Assembly (NCBI GenBank): GCA_028293765.1
Contig: JAQGOG010000057.1
Span: 1-64,000, forward strand
Source of the DNA: Gammaproteobacteria bacterium
Lineage (GTDB): Bacteria > Pseudomonadota > Gammaproteobacteria > Steroidobacterales > Steroidobacteraceae
Reading direction: 5' to 3'
Length of the DNA: 64,000 bases
Part shown: one piece after another, positions 57,658 to 64,000 of the stretch
Numbering within the stretch: the first letter of the stretch is position 1
How the letters are laid out: the number at the start of each line of letters is the position of its first letter
Notes under the pieces: model-generated
Seen by the model: only the letters and a program-made list of their open reading frames with translations
Databases searched by the model: none
What the model was told of the DNA's origin: nothing
Made by a program: the position numbers and the translations under genes

Positions 57658-59973
57658 TTAGCGTCGGGGACGACGCGTAGCTTCACCTTTCGCTCCCGAT
57701 TTGCCCGCTGCTTTACGCGCGATTCTGCGCGCAACAGGGCGTGTGGCCGCCTTGCCGCGCCGCTTATCAACTGCGACCGCTGACTTGCGCGTGCCAGCCG
57801 CGCGAGTGATGGCAACACGAGCGGACGTCCCGGACGTCTTTCGTGTCGCCACAGTCTTCCTGGCTGCGGTCTTCCTGGCTGCGGTCTTCCTGGCCGCAGT
57901 CTTTTTCCCCCCACGCTTCTTTCCAGTCCTCTTCCTTTCGGTCGTCTTCACCCCAACCGGCTTGTTTGCGGGCGCCTTGGCCTTCGAAACCTTCTGCCCG
58001 GCCGCGGGCGCCACCTCGACGCCGCGCAACTGGTCCAGAATCGCCGGATTTTCCAGGGTGGACATGTCCTGGGTGATTTCCTCGCCGCGCGCCACCGACT
58101 TCAGCAGCCGGCGCATGATCTTTCCCGAGCGCGTCTTGGGGAGATTGTCCGCGAACCGGATCTCGTCCGGCTTGGCGATAGCCCCGAGCTGCTCGCCGAC
58201 CCATTCGCGCAATTCCTTCACGAGCGCGCTCGTATCGCCGGTCGGGCGCTCGCCGCGACACACGACGTAAGCAAACACCGACTCCCCTTTGATCTCGTGC
58301 GGCTTGCCGACGACGGCGGCCTCCGCCACCCGCGCATGTGCGACGAGTGCCGATTCGATCTCCATCGTGCCCAGCCGGTGTCCGGCAACGTTGAGCACAT
58401 CGTCGATGCGCCCCATGATCCAGTAATAACCGTCCTTGTCGCGATGAGCGCTGTCGCCGGCCACGTAGTAGCGGTTATTGAATTTCTCCCAGTACGCGGC
58501 GATATACCGATCGTTGTCGCGCCACAGGGTTCGCAGCATCGACGGCCACGGCTTCTTGATGACGAGATAGCCGCCCGCCCCAGCGCTCGTCACCGGCTTG
58601 CCACGATCGTCGACAATGCCGACATCGATACCCGGAAGCGGCTGGGTGCAGGATCCGGGCTTCGTCGCCGTCACGCCGGGAAGCGGCGCTATGAGAATCG
58701 CGCCGGTCTCGGTCTGCCACCACGTGTCGACTATCGGACAGCGGCCCCCGCCGATGACACGCTGATACCACATCCACGCCTCGGGGTTGATGGGTTCACC
58801 AACACTGCCCAGCAGGCGCAGACGCGTAAGATCGTACTGTGCAGGTAACTCGTCGCCGAGCTTCATGAGAGCGCGGATCGCCGTAGGTGCCGTGTAGAAG
58901 ATGGTCACCCCGTGCGCCTGGCAGATCTTCCAGAACCGTCCGCCGTCGGGCACGACAGGCGAGCCTTCGTACAACACAACTGTCGCTCCCGCCGCCAGTG
59001 GCCCGTAAGCCACGTAGCTGTGCCCTGTGACCCAGCCGACGTCGGCCGTACACCAGAACACGTCGTCCGCGCGCAGGTCGAAAACCCACTCGCTCGTCAC
59101 CTTCGCGCCGAGGAGATAGCCGCCGGTCGAGTGCTGAATGCCCTTCGGCTTGCCGGTCGACCCCGACGTGTAGAGCAGAAACAGCGGATGTTCGGCTTCG
59201 ACCCACTCGGGCTCGCAAACCGGAGAGGCTCCCGCGACGATATCGTGCCACCAGACGTCGCGCCCCGGATCCATCGCCACGGGCTTGTTCGTGCGCCGAT
59301 AGACGATGACGTGCTCTACGCTCCCACAACCCCCTGCCAAGGCCTTATCGGCGGCCGCCTTGAGCTCGATGACATGCCCGCCCCGCCAGCCGCCATCCGC
59401 GGTGATGACGACCTTCGCACCGGTATCCTCGATCCGGTCCTGCAGAGCGAGCGCCGAAAAGCCGCCGAACACCACCGAGTGAATTGCGCCAATGCGGTTG
59501 CAGGCATGCATCGCCACAATGATTTCCGGAATGAGCGGCATGTAGATGATGACCCGGTCGCCGCTGCGCAGACCCTGCCCCTTGAGCGCATTCGCGAACC
59601 GGCAGACTTCCGCATGGAGCTCGCGATAACTCATGCGGCGCACGTCGCCCGGCTCCCCTTCGAAAATGAGGGCTGTCTTCTGCCCGTGCTCGGCCAGATG
59701 GACGTCGAGGCAGTTGTAGGAGGCGTTCAGCCGCCCATCCGTGAACCAGCGATAGTTGGGCGCGTTCGAGTCGTCCAGGGTTACAGTGAAAGGCTTGTGC
59801 CAGTGGAGCTCCTTGCGGGCGAGCTCCGCCCAGTATCCGACGTGGTCTTTCGCCGCATGTTCCCTGAGCTTGCGCGCGTCCGCCGGCTTGATCCGGGCCC
59901 GCTCGGTAAATTCGGCCGGCGCCGCAAATGTGCGCTCCTCCAGCAGGACCGACACGATATTCTTGTTCGCCAT
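57658..59973 (-). CDS. acs: Acetyl-CoA synthetase with a histone-like basic C-terminal extension
   Basis: 771 residues from ATG 59973 (GAGGGAAAC upstream); upstream in-frame codons are not family-like. Adenylate-forming motifs: [15 protein letters not shown] (P loop), [26 protein letters not shown], and the acetylatable Lys in [12 protein letters not shown]. The normal enzyme ends at about [11 protein letters not shown] (near residue 650). A further 120 residues are Lys/Arg/Ala-rich with repeats ([17 protein letters not shown]), encoded by 15-bp repeats around 57856-57902. The enzyme makes acetyl-CoA from acetate, CoA and ATP. The tail resembles histone H1 or AlgP tails and could bind nucleic acid or polyphosphate. 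That is inference. Divergent from the CHAT gene. Confidence 0.93.
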   Translation of the reverse strand: MANKNIVSVLLEERTFAAPAEFTERARIKPADARKLREHAAKDHVGYWAELARKELHWHKPFTVTLDDSNAPNYRWFTDGRLNASYNCLDVHLAEHGQKTALIFEGEPGDVRRMSYRELHAEVCRFANALKGQGLRSGDRVIIYMPLIPEIIVAMHACNRIGAIHSVVFGGFSALALQDRIEDTGAKVVITADGGWRGGHVIELKAAADKALAGGCGSVEHVIVYRRTNKPVAMDPGRDVWWHDIVAGASPVCEPEWVEAEHPLFLLYTSGSTGKPKGIQHSTGGYLLGAKVTSEWVFDLRADDVFWCTADVGWVTGHSYVAYGPLAAGATVVLYEGSPVVPDGGRFWKICQAHGVTIFYTAPTAIRALMKLGDELPAQYDLTRLRLLGSVGEPINPEAWMWYQRVIGGGRCPIVDTWWQTETGAILIAPLPGVTATKPGSCTQPLPGIDVGIVDDRGKPVTSAGAGGYLVIKKPWPSMLRTLWRDNDRYIAAYWEKFNNRYYVAGDSAHRDKDGYYWIMGRIDDVLNVAGHRLGTMEIESALVAHARVAEAAVVGKPHEIKGESVFAYVVCRGERPTGDTSALVKELREWVGEQLGAIAKPDEIRFADNLPKTRSGKIMRRLLKSVARGEEITQDMSTLENPAILDQLRGVEVAPAAGQKVSKAKAPANKPVGVKTTERKRTGKKRGGKKTAARKTAARKTAARKTVATRKTSGTSARVAITRAAGTRKSAVAVDKRRGKAATRPVARRIARKAAGKSGAKGEATRRPRR

Positions 59974-60048
59974 GGTGTTTCCCTCGAAGACATGAGCGGT
60001 ATGCACCGAAGCATAGCCGAATATTGCGCGGGAGCCGCAGGGGTAGGG

Positions 60049-63000
60049 GTGAAGAGACATTTCGCTACGGACCGGCGCGATTGCCATCGTCTGGCGAGCG
60101 CGTCGCTCTTCATTATTGCCTTGCTAGCCGGCTGCATCCCCAGCCCCGCCGCCCATGCGCACAGCCTCCAACCTGCGCTTGCGCGGCGGTGTTTACCAAT
60201 AAGTGGCACGCAAGAGGCGGTGCTTAACATCACAGCGCCCGCGGACGGCACCCTGCGCATCCACCTCGAAGAGCGCGGGATTTCCACAGTCGCCACATTG
60301 GATGACGATTCCACGACCGCGTCCGCGTCCCCCGTCGACCGTTTCGGCACGATCGTACTCACTGCCGTCACCGGACGGCGGCAGATCCGAAGGTTGCGGG
60401 TTCGCGTCGACGACTCGCAGGACATCCCAGGTCAAGTCTGCGTTTCGGCAGATCTCATTCCAGGCTCTGAGCGCGTGCTCGGCGATGCGGAGCGGGAATT
60501 CGCGATTGCGGGTCGCGCGGTTCAGGCGCGCGACTGGGAAGCCTCCTTCGAGGCATACCTGCGCGCGGCACGCGGCTTCGATGACCTGGGCCTGCGCGGA
60601 CCTGCTGCTATGGCGAGGCACGCCATGGCAGAGCTTGCTTACTTGCGATTCGACCGTAAACGAGACGCTTACGCACTAGCGGTGGCGGCGCTCGCGGATT
60701 ATGGAAGCGCACCCGACCCGATCATGGTGGGGCTGCTGGCGGGTTTGCAGGCGAAGGCACTGCTCGACACCCCGGGACGCGATCCCCGCCTGGCTGCGCC
60801 GGCGGTGCGCAAGCAGCTATCGATCGCACGCCGGTATGACGTGACTAGTGGAGTTGGAGCGCGCGAATTGCCCCGGCTCGACATTCTGACGGGCTTCGTC
60901 GAATTCCTGCTGGATGCGCCCGAGCAGGCGCGCGCGCTGTTCGCGCAGGCCGCCCAACGCTGCCGTGAGCTGCAGGATTGGGACTGCTATGCGCTGTCGA
61001 CACAGAACCTCGCGCAGCTCGCGGAGGAGAGCAACAACTACGCCTCCGCGCTTTCCGCCTATGCTGAGGCCCTGCGGCTGCTGCCTCCGTCGCTCGACCC
61101 GAAGCTGACCGGGGACATTTCCACAAACCTGGGACGGCTGCAGGGGGTCGTTGGCCTGTTCAGCAACAGTGAGCAGTCACAGGCTGCGGCCATGCGCGCC
61201 TACGCGCGGCTCGGGGACTGTCGTGGGGTACGCCTGAGCCTGTCGCGATCCGGAAAACTCCTGGTACAGGTCGGCTCGCTCGCGGATGCGGAAAACGATC
61301 TCGAGCAGGCAGCCTCGCTCGACTGCACCGCTCTGCTCGGGCTGACGCAGGAGTCCGGGGTTTCCAACACCGACGGGCCGCCCACCGTTGACACGCGGTC
61401 GCCGCGACACGCTTCGGCCGCCACGCGCGACACCCCCGCGCGCCTGTGCGAGCGGCCTCTCGATGCGGAAACTCTGGCGACCGAGAACAAAGTGATTTTG
61501 TTCAACGCCCTCGAATCGCTGGGTGAGGCACTGATCCTGGAGAGTGACTTCGCCTCGGCAGGCCGCTGCCTGGATGCTGCCCAACGTTATGCGGACAACT
61601 CGCGCAGCCAGATCCGGCTCGCGAACGCGCGCGGCACGCTGCTCCTCGAACGGAACGACCCGAATGGCGCGCGAGCCGCCTTCGAACAAGCTCTGCATAC
61701 GGCCGACGAAGCGCACCTGCCCGCAACATACGAGCATCGCGGATCCGCGCAACTCGGTGCGGTAAAGGCGAAGTTGCTTGCTGGCAACGCCGCGGACTCG
61801 CTCCCCGGTTCGCATCGGGTGCTGCAGTCGAGCGTCGCCCGCGGCGACATCGATCAGACCATCACTTCCCTGCGACTCATCGCCGCCGGCTATCGCGGCT
61901 CCGGACAATCCGCCGCCGGGGCCCACACATTGCAAGTCGCGGCCGATCTCATCGAGGCGGTGCCGATCGACGAGCTCGACGGCGAGCAGCGCGCGACTTT
62001 CCTCGCGACCCAACATACGGTCTTCGCTGAGTTGACCGATCTGTTCGCAGCGGCGAGCGCGACCGACGCTTCGGCGGCTTGGCTTGCGTTCGAAGCGTCC
62101 GAGCGAGGGCGAGCACGCAGTCTACGTTACGCCTTAACCCAGTCCACACGGGATGCCGCGTCGCCTACCGATGCGCTACCCGTAGCGAGGTATCAGCAGC
62201 TCCTGCGTGAAGTCGTCCACATCACCGCAGCGGACGACACCAGCGAGGCACAAACTGCTCTCATCGACCAAATCGGCGGGGCCGCCCGGCGCGAAAACGG
62301 TGTCACCGAACCACTCGACCGGCTCCAGCTCACGCGAACGCTGCGGCAGCTAGATGCGACGTTGGTCGAGTACGCCGTCGGCTCACACGATATGTTTGCA
62401 TTTATCGTCGGTGCCAATGGCACGCGCGTCGTGCGGCTCGGTGACAGCCGGGAGATCGCCAGCGCATCCGCCGACCTGCGCGACCGCCTGCGGGATGCTG
62501 AAGCCGCCCCGAGCGACGTACGCGTCGCGGCGGGACGACTCGCCCGGCTCGTTCTATGGCCGCTCACCGGATTTCTAACCACACAGCGCATCGTGTTCGT
62601 TCCGGACGACTCACTGCACACAGTGCCGCTGGCGGCTCTTCCGTGGTCGTCGGACTCTGCGCAGCAGCTCGTTCTGCAGCACGCGGAAACCGCAATCATT
62701 CCGTCGGCGTTGTTTCTGATGCAGGTCCACTCCGAAGCCACTGCGCACAGCGAAGCACCGCGCATCGAGCTCATTGGAGACCCTGTTTTCAGGGTGTCGG
62801 ACTGGCGCCGTGAATGTATCGATTCCGAAGCAACCCAGACGAAAACAACTTTCCATCCCACCCGCATGCAGTCGGATTGGACGCAATCCCTGCCGCGCCT
62901 TCCCGGTACGCGCGCTGAAGTAGCGGAAATCGGCAAGCTCGCGCGGGAGTCGCGGCCCGCGAGCCGAATCGAGACGCTGATCGGATGTGCGGCCGTACCA

Positions 63001-63477
63001 AGCGCGCTGCGCAAGGCGGCCAACATCGACGTCGATCTGCTACACATTGCGACACATGCGCGGATCGATGCGCAGCGGCCCCGGCTGTCGGCGCTCGCGC
63101 TCTCGCCCGAAGCCGGCACAGAGGGGAGTGCGTCCGCTTTCGGCCTGTTGGACATCCTCGGCCTGAAATTGAATGCCAGGCTGGTCGTCCTCAGCGCCTG
63201 CGAGACCTCCCGCGGCCGGCTGCTCCCCGGCGAGGGAGTGCTCGGTCCGGCGCAGGCCTTCCTCCAGGCCGGCTCGGCCGCGGTCCTCGCCAGCTACTGG
63301 CGGGTGGACGACCAGGTTACATCGAGTTTCATGCAGCGATTCTACAAGTATCTGCTCACGGACCGACTCAGCGCGTCGGCCGCCCTGCGCAAAGCGCAGC
63401 TTGACCGCGCAGCGGCCGCAACGACATACGAGTGGGCGGCGTTCGCCCTCTACGGTTGGCCTGACAGCTCCATCTAG
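60049..63477 (+). CDS. TPR-repeat protein with C-terminal CHAT (caspase-like) protease domain
   Basis: 1142 residues from GTG 60049; ATGs at 60001 and 59992 are possible but precede the signal peptide. The first 40 residues form a signal peptide with either lipobox LLAGC or a signal-peptidase I site at AHA. An N-terminal beta region is followed by TPR-like helices (about 160-700), for example [20 protein letters not shown] and [18 protein letters not shown]. The CHAT domain (about 760-1140) has the catalytic dyad His1003 in [11 protein letters not shown] and Cys1051 in [15 protein letters not shown] proteins are caspase-related peptidases, and some take part in defence or surface processing. 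An exported or lipid-anchored form argues for an envelope or extracellular role. No obvious effector partner is adjacent. Confidence 0.88.
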   Translation: MKRHFATDRRDCHRLASASLFIIALLAGCIPSPAAHAHSLQPALARRCLPISGTQEAVLNITAPADGTLRIHLEERGISTVATLDDDSTTASASPVDRFGTIVLTAVTGRRQIRRLRVRVDDSQDIPGQVCVSADLIPGSERVLGDAEREFAIAGRAVQARDWEASFEAYLRAARGFDDLGLRGPAAMARHAMAELAYLRFDRKRDAYALAVAALADYGSAPDPIMVGLLAGLQAKALLDTPGRDPRLAAPAVRKQLSIARRYDVTSGVGARELPRLDILTGFVEFLLDAPEQARALFAQAAQRCRELQDWDCYALSTQNLAQLAEESNNYASALSAYAEALRLLPPSLDPKLTGDISTNLGRLQGVVGLFSNSEQSQAAAMRAYARLGDCRGVRLSLSRSGKLLVQVGSLADAENDLEQAASLDCTALLGLTQESGVSNTDGPPTVDTRSPRHASAATRDTPARLCERPLDAETLATENKVILFNALESLGEALILESDFASAGRCLDAAQRYADNSRSQIRLANARGTLLLERNDPNGARAAFEQALHTADEAHLPATYEHRGSAQLGAVKAKLLAGNAADSLPGSHRVLQSSVARGDIDQTITSLRLIAAGYRGSGQSAAGAHTLQVAADLIEAVPIDELDGEQRATFLATQHTVFAELTDLFAAASATDASAAWLAFEASERGRARSLRYALTQSTRDAASPTDALPVARYQQLLREVVHITAADDTSEAQTALIDQIGGAARRENGVTEPLDRLQLTRTLRQLDATLVEYAVGSHDMFAFIVGANGTRVVRLGDSREIASASADLRDRLRDAEAAPSDVRVAAGRLARLVLWPLTGFLTTQRIVFVPDDSLHTVPLAALPWSSDSAQQLVLQHAETAIIPSALFLMQVHSEATAHSEAPRIELIGDPVFRVSDWRRECIDSEATQTKTTFHPTRMQSDWTQSLPRLPGTRAEVAEIGKLARESRPASRIETLIGCAAVPSALRKAANIDVDLLHIATHARIDAQRPRLSALALSPEAGTEGSASAFGLLDILGLKLNARLVVLSACETSRGRLLPGEGVLGPAQAFLQAGSAAVLASYWRVDDQVTSSFMQRFYKYLLTDRLSASAALRKAQLDRAAAATTYEWAAFALYGWPDSSI

Positions 63478-63577
63478 CCTTTGGGGCGTGCGGGCAGGGA
63501 TTGGCACTGAGATAACCCGGCTCCTCGCAGCAGTGAACACGTGCGGACTCGCCCCGCACATTCCCGAGGAACTTCCC

Positions 63578-64000
63578 ATGACCCGTAAACTCTCGCTGAC
63601 CCCATTTGCCGCAGTGCAATGTCTGCTCGTTGGCCTCGCGGCGACCGCGCCGGCCCACGCGGCTGAGATTCCCAAATACTTCTTCAAGGAGTGGACGATC
63701 ACCTCGAACTGCGCCGAAGCGCATGCCGGACTCGCGGCCCGCGTCCAGCCCGGACTCAAGTTCAAGGTCTCACGGGATACAGCCGCGGAAGACGGCACCT
63801 ATACGCTCGAGGCACTCAACGTCGGTCAGCAGACCTGGGCCACCGCCTGGAACGGACTCAAGCTCGAGTACCGGCCAGGCACGCAGATGACGACGGTGCC
63901 CGCCGACTTCGAATGCGTCCCCGGAGCGGAAGCGACTTCGCCCTTTCTGGCCATGTCCGGTTATGTACAGTCGGCCGAGCCCTACTACCAGCCGCAACAC
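63578..64000 (+). CDS. Secreted protein, 3' end beyond window
   Basis: 141 codons from ATG 63578 (GAGGA ribosome site) to the right edge, still open. Signal peptide about 1-27 (CLLVGLAATAPAHAAE). The mature part starts with IPKYFFKEWTITSNCAEAHA and continues VQPGLKFKVSRDTAAEDGTY; a second Cys follows in DFECVPG. I do not recognise a family. It follows the CHAT gene by 100 bp on the same strand and could be its substrate or partner. That is only a positional guess. Confidence 0.75.
   Translation, partial: MTRKLSLTPFAAVQCLLVGLAATAPAHAAEIPKYFFKEWTITSNCAEAHAGLAARVQPGLKFKVSRDTAAEDGTYTLEALNVGQQTWATAWNGLKLEYRPGTQMTTVPADFECVPGAEATSPFLAMSGYVQSAEPYYQPQH

Noticed and set aside
58912-60048. Upstream 379 codons in frame with the CHAT gene
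   Set aside because: They lie antisense to acs and have no family features. The CHAT protein starts with its own signal peptide at about 60049.

Overview
The window is a GC-rich, gene-dense bacterial chromosome segment with short intergenic gaps and no rRNA, tRNA, CRISPR array or intact insertion sequence that I could see. The gene content points to a free-living gammaproteobacterium, possibly of the Steroidobacter/Nevskia type. Supporting genes are GltB/GltD, proteobacterial GshA, CbpA/CbpM, a two-partner secretion pair, a TIGR03785/TIGR03787-like two-component pair and an S46 peptidase. The taxonomic placement is inference.

Layout. 1-6196 (minus): a two-partner secretion operon, with the TpsB transporter followed by a very large TpsA exoprotein that runs off the left edge. 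It carries GLUG repeats and 264-bp tandem YDG repeats. 6978-9797 (plus): a response regulator and sensor kinase of the 'proteobacterial dedicated sortase' type, with no sortase in the window. 10582-16480 (minus): glutamate synthase gltB-gltD. 16868-18965: a frameshifted aspartic protease pseudogene, a small hypothetical gene and an HtrA-like protease. 19061-25357: CPA2 antiporter, DUF924 protein, cbpA-cbpM, trxC, a LysR regulator and an exported helical-repeat protein with an elaborate 5' leader and 3' hairpin. 25583-29373 (minus): Fpg/Nei glycosylase and a coupled pair of M16 peptidases, one catalytic and one not. 30292-37186: SPOR lipoprotein, bactofilin, a GDPD-like pseudoenzyme, YheT-type hydrolase, a membrane-anchored receiver protein, GT4 glycosyltransferase and PAP2 phosphatase. 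37515-40212 (minus): ABC exporter coupled to an ATP-grasp ligase. 40761-44154: gshA, mtnP and a DUF2845 protein. 44429-51896: patatin/CNB protein, thiolase, dienelactone hydrolase, gabD, hemH and a VOC protein. 52033-56118: S46 peptidase, YceI-type lipoprotein, cytochrome b561 and YceI. 56251-59973 (minus): hypothetical protein, cupin, antitoxin-like HTH protein and an acetyl-CoA synthetase with a histone-like basic tail. 60049-64000 (plus): a TPR-CHAT protein and a truncated secreted protein.

Most of the window is housekeeping. The unexplained signals are mainly in non-coding DNA. One dispersed family consists of twin-palindrome elements (10384-10490, 16738-16836, 29952-30058). A second is a shorter repeat family (7690-7830, 17376-17445, 31808-31831, 56116-56200). 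A pair of 51-52-bp hairpins at 25362-25412 and 25525-25576 share outer stem and loop but have different, still-paired inner stems. A leader at 24701-24792 can pair over a Shine-Dalgarno sequence. Protein-level oddities are the basic tail on Acs, the receiver-transmembrane fusion, the GDPD-like protein lacking both catalytic histidines, and a YceI lipoprotein frame that runs antisense into its neighbour.

I found no convincing new multi-gene system; the RNA/repeat signals are the best candidates for novelty.
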